Assembly: GCA_949372635.1 (NCBI GenBank)
Contig: CASIAB010000011.1
Span: forward strand, 122,898 to 186,897
Source of the DNA: an uncultured Pseudomonadales bacterium
GTDB taxonomy: Bacteria > Pseudomonadota > Gammaproteobacteria > Pseudomonadales > Pseudohongiellaceae
Direction: 5' to 3'
Length of the DNA stretch: 64,000 nucleotides
Shown one piece after another: positions 1-9,437 of the stretch (position 1 is its first letter; each line of letters starts with the position of its first letter). A model generated the notes under the pieces. The model was given only the letters and a program-made list of their open reading frames with translations. It had not been told where the DNA came from and searched no databases. A program made the position numbers and the translations under genes.

Positions 1-1
1 G

Positions 2-850
2 GTGCTGGGTCATGAGATATTTGGAGAAGTTGTAGCTGTAGGCCCTGATGCTCAGGGCGCACAGGTTGGTGATCGCCGGGTAGTCTACCCTTGGATAGGT
101 TGTGGCGAATGTGCGGCCTGTAAACGCGGTGAAGAACAGCTATGTACGCCTGGTCGCGCTCTAGGCATCGCAGTCAACGGCGGCTTCGCCGATCATGTGA
201 TCATTCCTCACAGTCGTTATTTGTTCGATAAGGGGAGCGTGTCTGACGCCCTGGCAGCAACCTATGCCTGTTCCGGTCTCACTGCTTATAGTGCGCTAAA
301 GAAAGTTGGAGAGCTTCAAGATGACGACGCCTTAGTCATCATCGGTGCTGGCGGCGTTGGTATGATGGCAATTCAGATCGCGATTTCATCAATGGGGATT
401 GATCCAATTGTTGTCGATATCGACGAGTCAAAGCTTGCAGCAGCGCGGGAACTTGGCGTAACACAGACATTTAATTCTTCCGATCTACAGACTTCGAAAG
501 CGCTCCGTAAAGCAACTGGTGGTGCGTTCGCGGTGCTAGATTTCGTTGGCGCAGAAGCATCGGTGAGTTATGGCCTAGGCTGCCTACGTAAGGGCGGCAT
601 GCTGGTCATCGTCGGCCTCTTCGGCGGCGCATTAAATATACCTATCCCATTCATACCTATGAATGCGCGCATTATTCAAGGCAGCTACGTGGGAACGCCG
701 CAAGATATGGCCGAGCTCATGGAGTTGGTGCGGGCGGGCAAGATCGCGCCAATCGAAATACAAGAACGAGCGCTGTCCGAAGTTTCGGAGGCATTAGCAG
801 ATCTCAAGGCGGGTAAGATACAGGGGCGTCAAGTTCTGATTGCCGGCTAG
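2..850 (+). CDS. Zinc-dependent alcohol dehydrogenase (5' end cut by window)
   Basis: Medium-chain dehydrogenase/reductase that should oxidise an alcohol with NAD(P). The visible part starts at the GHE motif (residues 3-5 here), which contributes the catalytic zinc site. Four cysteines at about 34, 37, 40 and 48 form the structural zinc loop. The Rossmann motif GAGGVG is at 115-120, and an acidic VVDID strand end near 141 favours NAD over NADP. The true start lies upstream of the window, since about 60 residues of the GroES-like domain are missing. Two acyl-CoA dehydrogenase genes follow on the same strand, so a role in alcohol or acyl catabolism is likely. Substrate cannot be told from sequence. 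Confidence 0.88.
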   Translation: MLGHEIFGEVVAVGPDAQGAQVGDRRVVYPWIGCGECAACKRGEEQLCTPGRALGIAVNGGFADHVIIPHSRYLFDKGSVSDALAATYACSGLTAYSALKKVGELQDDDALVIIGAGGVGMMAIQIAISSMGIDPIVVDIDESKLAAARELGVTQTFNSSDLQTSKALRKATGGAFAVLDFVGAEASVSYGLGCLRKGGMLVIVGLFGGALNIPIPFIPMNARIIQGSYVGTPQDMAELMELVRAGKIAPIEIQERALSEVSEALADLKAGKIQGRQVLIAG

Positions 851-907
851 CTATTTTTAGTAATACGTAAAAATTTAATTTTAGATTGGAAAGATAGGAG
901 TTTTGCC

Positions 908-2137
908 TTGCAGTCCCAACAAGAATTTAGAATCGAGACCCGAACCTGGTTGGAGCAGAACTGCCCAGAGTCGATGAGAACCTCTATGGTTCAAGAGGAA
1001 GTTATCTGGGGCGGGCGCAATGCTGAGTTTGCCAACCCCGATAGCGCAATTTGGTTGCAGCGGATGGCACAGAAGGGGTGGACCTGTCCCACTTGGCCTT
1101 CTGAATATGGTGGAGGTGGTCTGGATAAGGATCAGGCGATCGTATTGGCCGAGGAATTGGCTAGGATTAATGCCCGACCTGCGTTAACGAGCTTCGGTAT
1201 CAGCATGCTGGGTCCGGTGCTTTTGGAATACGGTAATCATCAGCAGAAGCAGGAACATATACCAAAGATCGTGCGCGGCGAAATTCGCTGGTGCCAGGGC
1301 TATTCTGAGCCAGGTTCTGGGTCGGACCTTGCGAGCCTTTCTACCAAGGCAGAATTGCAGGGGGATAACTACCTCATCAATGGCTCCAAGGTTTGGACCT
1401 CCTATGCGGACAAAGCCGATTGGATATTTTGTCTCGTGCGCACAGATTTCGACGTCCCGAAGCATTCAGGCATTAGCTTTATCTTGTTCGATATGGCTAG
1501 CGAAGGCGTATCAACTAAACCTATTCAGTTGATTAGTGGTTCGTCTCCGTTCTGCGAAACATTCTTTGACGACGTAAAAGCGCCTGCGAGCAATTTAGTA
1601 GGGCGCCTCAACGAGGGCTGGGCCATAGCCAAACGTCTATTGCAGCACGAGCGAACGATGATTTCTGGTTTCGGTTTGAGCGCTGGTCAATCTGATGACG
1701 GTGGCACTACGTCTAGCATTTCAAGTTTGGAAGGGACCGCCATGCACTATCGCGGCGATAGTAAAAAACTATCAGATCCGGTGCTGCGCGATCAGATTGC
1801 GCGGTTCAAGATAGATGCCGACGCATTCGCTCACACATCAAGGCGCTCGTTAGAAGAATCCAAGCAAGGGCAGGGGCCGAACGCAACTTCCTCCATGTTG
1901 AAGAACTATGGCTGTGAATTGAACAAACGACGCTACGAATTAATGTTGCAGGCAATCGGAACTCAGGGTCTAGGTTGGGAAGGCGAAGGCTTTAATGATG
2001 AAGAGTTGCAGTTGACTCGTGAATGGCTGCGCTCCAAGGCGAACTCCATCGAGGGTGGCACGTCAGAAGTACAGTTGAATATCATTGCCAAACGCGTGCT
2101 GGGCTTGCCAGATATTTTAAGCTTGGCGCAGAAATAG
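908..2137 (+). CDS. Acyl-CoA dehydrogenase (FadE-like)
   Basis: FAD-dependent acyl-CoA dehydrogenase of 409 residues, catalysing alpha,beta-desaturation of an acyl-CoA. The FAD/substrate motif YSEPGSGSDLAS is at about 132-143. The C-terminal signature around IEGGTSEVQLNIIAKRVLG is at about 382-400. The start is TTG, chosen because GGAG at 897-900 sits about 7 bases ahead and no ATG fits the conserved N-terminus. It is followed 42 bp later by a second acyl-CoA dehydrogenase. Such pairs often form heteromeric dehydrogenases for sterol, branched or unusual acyl chains, but the substrate here is unknown. Confidence 0.9.
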   Translation: MQSQQEFRIETRTWLEQNCPESMRTSMVQEEVIWGGRNAEFANPDSAIWLQRMAQKGWTCPTWPSEYGGGGLDKDQAIVLAEELARINARPALTSFGISMLGPVLLEYGNHQQKQEHIPKIVRGEIRWCQGYSEPGSGSDLASLSTKAELQGDNYLINGSKVWTSYADKADWIFCLVRTDFDVPKHSGISFILFDMASEGVSTKPIQLISGSSPFCETFFDDVKAPASNLVGRLNEGWAIAKRLLQHERTMISGFGLSAGQSDDGGTTSSISSLEGTAMHYRGDSKKLSDPVLRDQIARFKIDADAFAHTSRRSLEESKQGQGPNATSSMLKNYGCELNKRRYELMLQAIGTQGLGWEGEGFNDEELQLTREWLRSKANSIEGGTSEVQLNIIAKRVLGLPDILSLAQK

Positions 2138-2179
2138 TCGTCTGGATCGATGATATTTATTGTAAGGAAGGTTTGAATA

Positions 2180-3328
2180 ATGGCTTTAGTGTTAAGTGAA
2201 GACCAGCAGTTGCTGAAAGATTCGGCAAAGAATTTCTGTGAGCAAAATGCACCAGTTTCAGTGCTTAGAGGACTGCGTGATAGTAAAGATGAGCAAGGCT
2301 ACGACCAGACGATATGGTCGCAGATGATCGATCTCGGTTGGGCAGGAATGGCTATACCAGAGGCCTACGGCGGATTCGATTTTGGCTACGGTGGGCTTGG
2401 TGTTGTGTTAGAAGAAACGGGAAAGACCCTGGTTAGTTCTCCGTTAATTTCCACTGTGCTAGCCGGTGCTACTGCCATTGTCCAGCTTGGAAGTGAAACA
2501 CAGAAGCAAGACTTACTTCCGAAAATTGTCGCCGGCGAGCTACTCACAGCGATAGCGCTTGATGAACACGTGATTCACAATCCAAGCAAGATAGCGACTA
2601 CTGCAACGAGGATTGAAGATGGTTACAGTCTGAATGGCAGCAAGACTTTTGTCCTCGATGGGCATATTGCGAACATGCTAATTGTTGTTGCGCGTACTTC
2701 CGGGGAGACTGATAGCGAGCAGGGGATATCGTTGTTTCTAGTTGATGCTAACGCCAAAGGGCTTAACGTTGCTCGCACTATCATGGTGGATAGCCGTAAC
2801 TGTTCCAATATTCAATTTAACAATGTAGCCGTTGCAGAGGATGCCCTTCTCGGAGAACTGGACCAGGGCTTTAATGGGCTGGATACGGTGCTGGATATCG
2901 CACGCATTGGTATTGCTGCCGAGATGTTGGGTAGCATGCAGACGGTTTTCGAGAGCATTTTAGAATTTCTAAAACAGCGCGAGCAATTTGGTGTATTGAT
3001 AGGCTCCTTTCAGGGGCTTCAGCATCGCGCCGCTGAGATGTACAGTGAGATAGAACTCTGTAAGTCATCTGTTCGTGCGGCTTTAGCTGGTCTGGATGAC
3101 CCCAATACGACTCGGGCTGAGATTGCAGAACTCGCTAGCATGACCAAGGCGAAGCTTTCCGAGGTTTTTTTCCTCGTGAGTAACGAAGGCATACAGATGC
3201 ACGGCGGTATAGGTATGACTGACGAATTCGATGTAGGCTTTTTCATTAAGCGTGCGCGAGTTGCTCAACAATTTTTGGGTGATGCTTCATTTCACCGAGA
3301 TCGATACGCGACCCTAAACGGTTTTTGA
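2180..3328 (+). CDS. Acyl-CoA dehydrogenase, second subunit-like
   Basis: Second FAD-dependent acyl-CoA dehydrogenase, 382 residues, with the ACAD N-terminal helical domain, middle beta domain and C-terminal domain. The C-terminal motif MHGGIGMTDE at about 340-350 holds the region where the catalytic base usually lies. The start ATG has AAGGAAGG upstream. It is more divergent than the preceding gene and about 30 residues shorter, as expected for the partner of an alpha2beta2 ACAD complex. Heteromer formation is inference from the tandem arrangement. Confidence 0.9.
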   Translation: MALVLSEDQQLLKDSAKNFCEQNAPVSVLRGLRDSKDEQGYDQTIWSQMIDLGWAGMAIPEAYGGFDFGYGGLGVVLEETGKTLVSSPLISTVLAGATAIVQLGSETQKQDLLPKIVAGELLTAIALDEHVIHNPSKIATTATRIEDGYSLNGSKTFVLDGHIANMLIVVARTSGETDSEQGISLFLVDANAKGLNVARTIMVDSRNCSNIQFNNVAVAEDALLGELDQGFNGLDTVLDIARIGIAAEMLGSMQTVFESILEFLKQREQFGVLIGSFQGLQHRAAEMYSEIELCKSSVRAALAGLDDPNTTRAEIAELASMTKAKLSEVFFLVSNEGIQMHGGIGMTDEFDVGFFIKRARVAQQFLGDASFHRDRYATLNGF

Positions 3329-3376
3329 GACTATTCGGAAATTCACTAGAGCTTGTGCCCTAGTAGGAGTCTGAAG

Positions 3377-3831
3377 ATGATCGCGAAGCTTCGCAAATTT
3401 TACGAAACCGGTAATCAAGTTAACGATGGGCCGCTGGGTTTTGTCTTCGAAGACTTCTTAAGCGATATTGAGGTTGAGCACGTGCTAGCCGCGGCACATC
3501 CAAAGCTCAAGCAGGCGTTGGTCAGCGCATGGTTATTTGTCTGCTCCTCCTAACTGATGTAGAAGACGGTGGTGGGACATCCTTCCCATTCCTAGGCATG
3601 GGAATGGGAGCTAAGAAGGGGTGGATGGTACAGTTTCATAATTGTCATGAGGGCAGTACGGCCAGTCACTGGAACAGTCTGCATGGTGGTATGCCCGTCC
3701 TGAAGGGCGAGAAATGGGCTTGTAATTTTTGGTTTCGAGAGCTGGTGTATCAAGCTCCCGGAACTTTTTCAACCGCGCCTGTGGGCGCAGCTGCTCCATC
3801 CAAAATACAGTCGCTTTATCTAACGGGGTAA
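3377..3831 (+). pseudogene. Prolyl 4-hydroxylase-like 2OG-Fe(II) oxygenase, internally deleted
   Basis: Two pieces of one gene lie in different frames. The first (ATG 3377, AGGAG upstream) gives an N-terminal piece ending in a helix like LSDIEVEHVLAAAHPKLKQA and stops at TAA 3551-3553. The second, from about 3550, resumes with LTDVEDGGGTSFPFL and continues to the conserved GEKWACNFWFRE. Between them the segment that should carry the HxD iron ligands, roughly 80 residues, is missing. The distal His (LHGGMP) and the WFRE end remain. An active enzyme is not possible without HxD. The downstream peptidase gene begins 3 bases after the stop. Confidence 0.75.
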
Positions 3832-3834
3832 ATA

Positions 3835-4521
3835 ATGCCTTTGCTTATTATTGGTGCTGTACTAGCGATTTTGGTCTATGTGCCAAGCTTTTGGGTGCGT
3901 CATATTATGGCTAAGCACAGCAAGGAGATTGTGGGATTACCGGGCACCGGTGGTGAGCTAGCGAAACATCTTATAGAGCGTTTCGAGCTAACTGGTATCA
4001 CTGTCGAAGAGGCAGCGCCAAATACCGATCACTTCGACCCTGCCGGGCCTGTGGTTCGGCTAAGCCCGGACAACTTCAACGGCAGATCGCTTACGGCTGT
4101 GGCGGTAGCGGCTCATGAGGTCGGTCATGCCATGCAGTTTTATCGTGGCGAAAAAATATTTGAGTTACGTAAGCGCTATCTTCCTTTAGCTGCTAGTTTC
4201 AATCGGATTGGCGTTGTCATCATGATGACGATTCCCTTTATTGCGCTGCTTATTCGCATGCCGTTGGTGATAGGTGGAGTTATAGCGTTAAGTTTGTTGC
4301 TTCAGCTCGCAGGTGCCTTTGCCTACCTGATTATTCTTCCCGAAGAATGGGACGCGAGCTTTAACAAGGCATTGCCCGTCTTAATCGAAGGCGAATACAT
4401 TGAACAGACACACATGCCCGCCGTTCGACAGGTGCTGAAGGCGGCGGCGCTAACGTATTTTGCGGCCGCATTGGCGAATGTTCTTCATGTTGGTCGCTGG
4501 TTTATGCTACTAAGACGGTAG
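3835..4521 (+). CDS. Membrane zinc metallopeptidase (YugP family)
   Basis: Protein of 228 residues with an N-terminal membrane helix (about 3-20), a cytosolic or periplasmic segment with HEVGH at 94-98, and further hydrophobic helices near 120-165 and 205-220. The HEVGH zinc-binding motif and the layout match the YugP/DUF2265 neutral zinc metallopeptidases, which are about this size. Substrate is unknown in the family. It starts 3 bases after the oxygenase remnant and its stop overlaps the possible GTG start of the next gene, so translation is probably coupled. Confidence 0.85.
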   Translation: MPLLIIGAVLAILVYVPSFWVRHIMAKHSKEIVGLPGTGGELAKHLIERFELTGITVEEAAPNTDHFDPAGPVVRLSPDNFNGRSLTAVAVAAHEVGHAMQFYRGEKIFELRKRYLPLAASFNRIGVVIMMTIPFIALLIRMPLVIGGVIALSLLLQLAGAFAYLIILPEEWDASFNKALPVLIEGEYIEQTHMPAVRQVLKAAALTYFAAALANVLHVGRWFMLLRR

Positions 4522-4535
4522 TGAAGGGGCAGGAA

Positions 4536-4907
4536 ATGGATGACTCACTCAATATATTCGATGAAGAATTAGTGCCATGTGGCACTGATCCCGTTACTGG
4601 TTTTTATCGCGACGGTTGTTGCAATACGAGCGATGACGATCCAGGTTCTCACACGGTATGCGTTCGGGTCGACGAGCGATTCCTGCAATATTCACGATTT
4701 CGAGGCAACGATCTCTCCACGCCCATGCCAGACTTCGGATTTCCGGGGCTCAGTCCGGGCGACAGCTGGTGTCTCTGTGCCGCGCGATGGTTGGAGGCCT
4801 ATGAGCAGGATATGGCTCCTAAGGTTTATTTAATGAGGACTCATAAGCGTGCCCTCGAGATAGTCAGCCTCGACAAGTTGAAAGAATTCGCGGCAGACCT
4901 AAACTAA
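4536..4907 (+). CDS. DUF2237 family protein
   Basis: Protein of 123 residues. The near N-terminal LVPCGTDPVTGFYRDGCC and the segment SPGDSWCLCAARW are characteristic of DUF2237, a small conserved family of unknown function. ATG 4536 was preferred to GTG 4521 because GGCAGGAA lies just before it and homologues start close to the LVPC motif. Conserved cysteines suggest a metal or redox role, but this is only a guess. No membrane segment is visible. Confidence 0.8.
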   Translation: MDDSLNIFDEELVPCGTDPVTGFYRDGCCNTSDDDPGSHTVCVRVDERFLQYSRFRGNDLSTPMPDFGFPGLSPGDSWCLCAARWLEAYEQDMAPKVYLMRTHKRALEIVSLDKLKEFAADLN

Positions 4908-4998
4908 TGGTGCAAGCTTGTATCGTTGTAGTTGCAACCGGGCGAATTTTTCACAATTTAATTTGAATATTCTGCATCGATATGAAGGGCAACTTCGC

Positions 4999-5457
4999 AT
5001 GATAGAGATTCCGCAAAATTCAACCATTTATGCTGTCACGATGTTGTTCGCAGGTATTGGGATTCCCATCATGGCCGCTCTCAATGCTGGGCTGGGAACA
5101 AAGCTGCAGAGTCCTGCTTTGGCAGCTGCTATTCTTTTTTTTGTAGCCATGGCCGCGTCTCTATCCTACCTACTGTTAGTGGAAGGTATTCCCACGTCGC
5201 TCTCGGCACCTCCGATGCCGTTCTATTATTATCTGGGCGGCTTGTTCGTCGTCTTCTATGTGCTGAGTGTCACTTGGATAGCTCCCCGCTTTGGTATCGG
5301 CAATGCCGTTTCTTTTGTGCTGTTAGGGCAGTTGCTATCTATGGCGACCATAGATCAGTTCGGACTAATGGGTGCGCCTCAGACCTCTCTAACGCTGCCG
5401 CGACTTATGGGGCTAATATTTATGGGAATTGGCGTTTTTCTGGTAGTGCGGAAGTAG
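4999..5457 (+). CDS. YdcZ/DUF606-like half-size DMT transporter
   Basis: Protein of 152 residues with about five hydrophobic helices. The start ATG 4999 is preceded by GAAGGG. The N-terminus (MLFAGIGIPIMAALNAGLG) matches the repeat unit of the DUF606/YdcZ branch of the drug/metabolite transporter superfamily, whose members are this short and work as dimers. A glycine/proline-rich final helix ends in VVRK. Substrate unknown. The ORF is open further upstream to 4918, but that extension is hydrophilic, not family-like, and was rejected. Confidence 0.75.
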   Translation: MIEIPQNSTIYAVTMLFAGIGIPIMAALNAGLGTKLQSPALAAAILFFVAMAASLSYLLLVEGIPTSLSAPPMPFYYYLGGLFVVFYVLSVTWIAPRFGIGNAVSFVLLGQLLSMATIDQFGLMGAPQTSLTLPRLMGLIFMGIGVFLVVRK

Positions 5458-5497
5458 TATGCTGGTGGTGTTAACTTGGTAGTATTAAGGAACTGCA

Positions 5498-6064
5498 ATG
5501 AATAAAAAAATAATAACAATGCTCGCCTCGCTAATTCTGTGCATCACCATCATGGGTTTTGGTCTAAGCCAAGTGCAGGCCGCTGAAGAAAGTGCGGATG
5601 CCTATTTATTAATGCATGTTGAGTCAGATGGTGTGTTGTCGGCAAGAGATTTGGTCTACACGAATGTGGTCACAGGTGCCGATGTGTGGATACGTGATTT
5701 GTTAAGCCTCGGTAGAGCGGGGTCGCGGAAATATATTCTGCAACAGTTGCCTGCCGGTAAGTACTACCTTAGCAGTATATACCCCACGGTCAGTATTAAA
5801 GATAATGCGCCTCGTATCGGGAAAGGTGAAGAAGAGGGAGTTATTACGATCCTTGCTGATACCATCAACTACATTGGCGATTTTATTTTTAAGAGTAGGG
5901 AAATAGGTAGAGGGGTAGAAAGTAGCGTTGATTACCAGCCTAATTCAAACACGCTCGTAGCAGCAGTCACGGCTGAGCGTGAGTTATTTGAGGTCATGGA
6001 TGTGGCTATATCGATCGCAGGCAACGCACCGGTGCTAGTGGATAAGAAGCTGTTAGGTCTTTAG
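5498..6064 (+). CDS. Secreted protein of unknown function
   Basis: Protein of 188 residues with a clear signal peptide: Lys-rich start, hydrophobic core at about 6-22 and a VQAAEE cleavage region near 29. AAGGAA lies before the ATG. The rest is soluble and beta-rich, with a segment QLPAGKYYLSSIYP that resembles beta-sandwich carbohydrate-binding or DUF2846-like folds, but I do not recognise a family. It lies 45 bp before an exported SGNH hydrolase on the same strand, so both may act in the periplasm. Confidence 0.65.
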   Translation: MNKKIITMLASLILCITIMGFGLSQVQAAEESADAYLLMHVESDGVLSARDLVYTNVVTGADVWIRDLLSLGRAGSRKYILQQLPAGKYYLSSIYPTVSIKDNAPRIGKGEEEGVITILADTINYIGDFIFKSREIGRGVESSVDYQPNSNTLVAAVTAERELFEVMDVAISIAGNAPVLVDKKLLGL

Positions 6065-6109
6065 TGCTTTGCAAAAACCAAATAACTATAACGAGAAGAA
6101 GGTGAAACT

Positions 6110-6814
6110 ATGAAAAACAATAGCATAGTGCGTAGTGCACAAATATTTCTACTACTAGGGTTGGCTGCGCTCGCTTCAATTGCGACCGCACAGGACTTAG
6201 ATCCAACTCGATACGAGAATACGATACTTGGCTTCGAGGCTATTGATGCCAAGTCGCAGCCAGCTGAAGGCGCTATTCTACTCACGGGCAGTTCTAGTAT
6301 TGCGCGCTGGAATGATCAGGCAGAGGCCGCTTTAGCACCTCTGTCTGTGATTCCGCGCGGCTTCGGTGGCAGCGTTATGGGGGATGTCTTGCACTATTTA
6401 GACCGCGTCGCTCTGACCTATAAGCCGCGTGCGATTCTCATCTACGAGGGTGATAACGATACTTGGTACAAGCTGTCGGAAGAAAAGATTATCGGGCAGT
6501 TCGAGGAAATTGTAGCGAGGGTGCACAAAGTGCTGCCTCAGACGCGAGTATATGCTCTCTCGGTGAAACCCAGTGTGGCGCGAGAAAGTGTATGGCCAGC
6601 AGCACAGCAGGTGAGCGCTCGAATGCACGCTATCGCAGAATCCGATTCTCTCGTGCACTACATTGACGTCGCTTCACCGTTTCTAAAGTCTGATGGATCG
6701 GTTATGACCGATATCTTCGTGGAAGATGGCTTGCATCTTAACGATAAAGGAAATGCAATATGGGGCAGAGCCATTAAGGCCGGCTTAATGAAAATTGAGG
6801 GTCAGTTTGAATAA
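6110..6814 (+). CDS. Exported SGNH/GDSL-type hydrolase
   Basis: Protein of 234 residues with a signal peptide (hydrophobic 12-25, ATAQ cleavage near 27). It has the blocks of an SGNH hydrolase: GSSSIARW at 60-67 supplies the nucleophile serine in place of GDSL, EGDNDTW at 114-119 provides the Asn block, and EDGLHLND at 205-212 carries the Asp/His pair. The related family acts on acylated sugars or lipids, so esterase or lipase activity in the periplasm is likely. GAGAAGGTG upstream of the ATG is a good ribosome binding site. Confidence 0.85.
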   Translation: MKNNSIVRSAQIFLLLGLAALASIATAQDLDPTRYENTILGFEAIDAKSQPAEGAILLTGSSSIARWNDQAEAALAPLSVIPRGFGGSVMGDVLHYLDRVALTYKPRAILIYEGDNDTWYKLSEEKIIGQFEEIVARVHKVLPQTRVYALSVKPSVARESVWPAAQQVSARMHAIAESDSLVHYIDVASPFLKSDGSVMTDIFVEDGLHLNDKGNAIWGRAIKAGLMKIEGQFE

Positions 6815-7066
6815 TTGAATCACAGGTTATGAGTCAGAGATATTGATGCCGATAGGGTTCATCTCGGGAGCAATGCTGGTGATTCACTGATTGGTCAATA
6901 TTTCAGCGAAGTGGTCATCACCGATTTGGTGCGTATAAGGGCACTATAGTGCTCACGTCGATTCGATAAATCCCATCTACTCGGAGTGAGCATCCGGGCT
7001 ATAAGATAGTCCGGAAAGAATTTGCCGCCGCTTCATAGAAAATCTGACAGATAGGCTTAGTGCTGA

Positions 7067-7870
7067 TTAGAATTCGTCATAACCTTCAGTCAACTCGATA
7101 TAACCACCCCAAGGGTCTGTGATGAAGGCGATCTTCAGGCCTATCGCCGGTATGTCACGAAACGGTACATCGAACACAATGCCTTTTGCTGTCAGCTCAT
7201 TACAAAATGCCTCGAGGTCATCGAATTCAAAGCCGATGTGATCCAGTGCTGCGCCGCGGGTTGGTAGCCTGGGAGAAGTTGAATTGCCAAAACTGATGTT
7301 CATGCCCGGTGCATTTGTTGTGGACTGAATAGAGCCACGAGGCTTGACCTCGAGCGAGAAAATATCAGTGTACCAGGCTAGCATCTCTTCATAATCGGGT
7401 GAGATGAAATGGATATGGTAGCCGGTGATCTCCTCTGACAGGCCTTGATCTTCCTGCATTTCCACATACACCTTACCGGGTAGCATTATATAGGCATTGG
7501 TCTGTCCCTCAGCGCCTATAAAAATCCGGCCGACTTCCAAGCCATCAGCGCGCCATTTGTCGAGGAAGGTGTCCATATTGCGGACCTTAAAACCAAAATG
7601 GTCCATTATGGTTTCTTGCATCGCCAGAGTCGGCTCCTGCTCCTGCTCGGTTAATGCAACTAGCATATTTGGCAGACGCACTGCTGTTAGCGGTCCTTTC
7701 TCCACAACTACACCGTTGAAGTGATCGACCCAAATCTCTTTGTGGCGATCCATGTCTACAACATTAAGGTGCACATGACCATAGGTCAGGCCGGCTGGAT
7801 TTGGTGTGGCGAGTTGAGCTTGTGCGGTAGTCGTCAAGGTAAAAAGTAGCAAAGCAGATAGAAGTCTCAT
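7067..7870 (-). CDS. Exported VOC (glyoxalase-fold) protein, two-domain
   Basis: Protein of 267 residues with a signal peptide (LLSALLLFTLTTTAQAQ, cleavage near 19) and two vicinal-oxygen-chelate modules. The first starts at TYGHVHLNVVDMD and the second at GYHIHFISPDYEE. A late segment DPWGGYIELTEGY is typical of VOC metal-ligand strands. Candidate metal ligands are His in each first strand and Glu near the end. VOC members do lyase, dioxygenase or isomerase chemistry, and the reaction cannot be assigned. Periplasmic location is unusual for the fold but recurs in related bacteria. Confidence 0.8.
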   Translation of the reverse strand: MRLLSALLLFTLTTTAQAQLATPNPAGLTYGHVHLNVVDMDRHKEIWVDHFNGVVVEKGPLTAVRLPNMLVALTEQEQEPTLAMQETIMDHFGFKVRNMDTFLDKWRADGLEVGRIFIGAEGQTNAYIMLPGKVYVEMQEDQGLSEEITGYHIHFISPDYEEMLAWYTDIFSLEVKPRGSIQSTTNAPGMNISFGNSTSPRLPTRGAALDHIGFEFDDLEAFCNELTAKGIVFDVPFRDIPAIGLKIAFITDPWGGYIELTEGYDEF

Positions 7871-8028
7871 GGTGCTAAATCCTTTCTTGTTATAGAGGTC
7901 TTGGTTCGCTTACAAATAGTTGAATCAGTGTTTAGCCAGATTAAGAATAGTAGCTTGTGGATCCCGAGTCCATGCATTCACATTGTGGTTGCGCGGTGGC
8001 GAATAATCTAAAAGGCAATTCTAGATGC

Positions 8029-9030
8029 TTACCATACGTCGGCCAGCAACTCGTAAGAGCGGCGTCTGGCCTGTGTATCGTGAGTGATCGTCACCAACAT
8101 GATTTCATCTGCCTGAAACTGTTCAGCGAGGCTCAGTAGTTTTTCTTTTACCTGTTCGGGCGTGCCGACGGCTCGCTTTCCTCTGTTTTCTTCTAGTGTT
8201 CGTAGTTCACCAGGCGAGTACGGGTAGTTCAGTGCTTCCTGCACGTTAGGAAAGGGTCCTGGATTGCCCTGCAACAATCGACAGTACCACAGGTCGCGGC
8301 TGCGCGATAAGAGCAAGGCCTCTTCCTCAGTGTCAGCGGTGATACTGAATAGGGTAAGGCAGGTCCATGGTGCGTTCAGGTTTGGGCTAGGGGCAAAACG
8401 ATCGCGATAGAGATCAAAAATATCCGGCCTTATACTGGGGTTGATAAAATAGGCGAAGTTATAAGGCAGGCCAGTCAGCGCTGCCAATACCGCGCTATCT
8501 TCACTCGAGCCCAGCATCCACATCTGGGGCGGTGTCTCTACGATAGGAAAGGCGCGAGCCTGCTCCATTCCCGGTGTGCGTGGATCGCTATCATTGAGCA
8601 GTGCCTGCAGGTCGACGACCATATTCGGAAAGTGTTCCGCGCCGACTCGTGAGCCGTATCGAATTGCGGAGGCGGTAAATGGATCGGTCCCAGGCGCTCG
8701 GCCCACCCCTAGATCCATTCGGTCGGGATACAGCGTCTGCAGAATTTTAAAATTTTCCGCCACCTTATACGGGCTATAGTAAGGTAGCATGATCCCGCCG
8801 GAGCCAAGCCGTATTTGTGTGGTTTCTGCGCCTAGTCTTCCGAGCAATACCTCTGGAGAACAGCCGGCGAGAGCATCGGAGGCATGATGCTCTGACACCC
8901 AGTAACGATGATAGCCGAGCTGATCGCAAAGGGAGGCTAACTCGATCGTTTCTTGCAGCGCAGCAGCAGGATTGGAGCCCGTTTTCACGGGTGACTGATC
9001 AAGTGCAGAGAGCTTTAGTTCGTTATTCAT
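8029..9030 (-). CDS. LLM-class flavin-dependent oxidoreductase (luciferase-like)
   Basis: Protein of 333 residues of the bacterial-luciferase superfamily, MsnO8-like branch. The N-terminus KLSALDQSPVKTGSNPAAAL, then the early CDQLGYHRYWVSEHH, is diagnostic, as is the segment IRLGSGGIMLPYYSPYKVAE. These enzymes form TIM barrels and use reduced FMN to oxidise a small substrate. No membrane or signal segment is seen. It is read on the same strand as the VOC gene, separated by about 160 bp. Substrate is unknown. Confidence 0.9.
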   Translation of the reverse strand: MNNELKLSALDQSPVKTGSNPAAALQETIELASLCDQLGYHRYWVSEHHASDALAGCSPEVLLGRLGAETTQIRLGSGGIMLPYYSPYKVAENFKILQTLYPDRMDLGVGRAPGTDPFTASAIRYGSRVGAEHFPNMVVDLQALLNDSDPRTPGMEQARAFPIVETPPQMWMLGSSEDSAVLAALTGLPYNFAYFINPSIRPDIFDLYRDRFAPSPNLNAPWTCLTLFSITADTEEEALLLSRSRDLWYCRLLQGNPGPFPNVQEALNYPYSPGELRTLEENRGKRAVGTPEQVKEKLLSLAEQFQADEIMLVTITHDTQARRRSYELLADVW

Positions 9031-9437
9031 ATGTTGCTTAAGGATCGTTGGTAGCGGTTCATAATTGAGGGCGTTCCGGCCACCGGAGTAGGTGCTCTCT
9101 AAAATTGGCGACGGCTTAGGCGGCCATGTCAGTAGCGGGCCTGCCAGCGACTGACCCGAATAGACTATTCTATTTCATTGTTGGGCAGCATACCGATTTT
9201 TACCATGATTTTTAGAAGTCAGGTACCTAATCCTACTAAGAGTAAGGGGGATTTAGAGAGGTGAGAATATAAGTAACATATTACGGATATATTACTCAAT
9301 TTAAGGCTTTTTTCATTGGTTACGCGGCGGAAATATTTAGTATAAAGCAACATTCTAGTTTAAAATCGAACGGTTGTTCTATAACAGTGACAGATATTAA
9401 ATTACAGCAAAGAATTCAGTCAATTATAGTTAAAACG
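9031..9437. other. Intergenic region upstream of TonB receptor
   Basis: No gene supported in either strand. The stretch becomes AT-rich towards the receptor start, consistent with a promoter and leader for the receptor gene. The only specific site I can name is the Fur-box-like sequence immediately downstream. Confidence 0.5.

Noticed and set aside
1184..1465. Minus-strand ORF inside the acyl-CoA dehydrogenase
   Set aside because: It is the complement of a well-supported gene with no ribosome binding site or family match; many similar overlaps elsewhere were dropped for the same reason.
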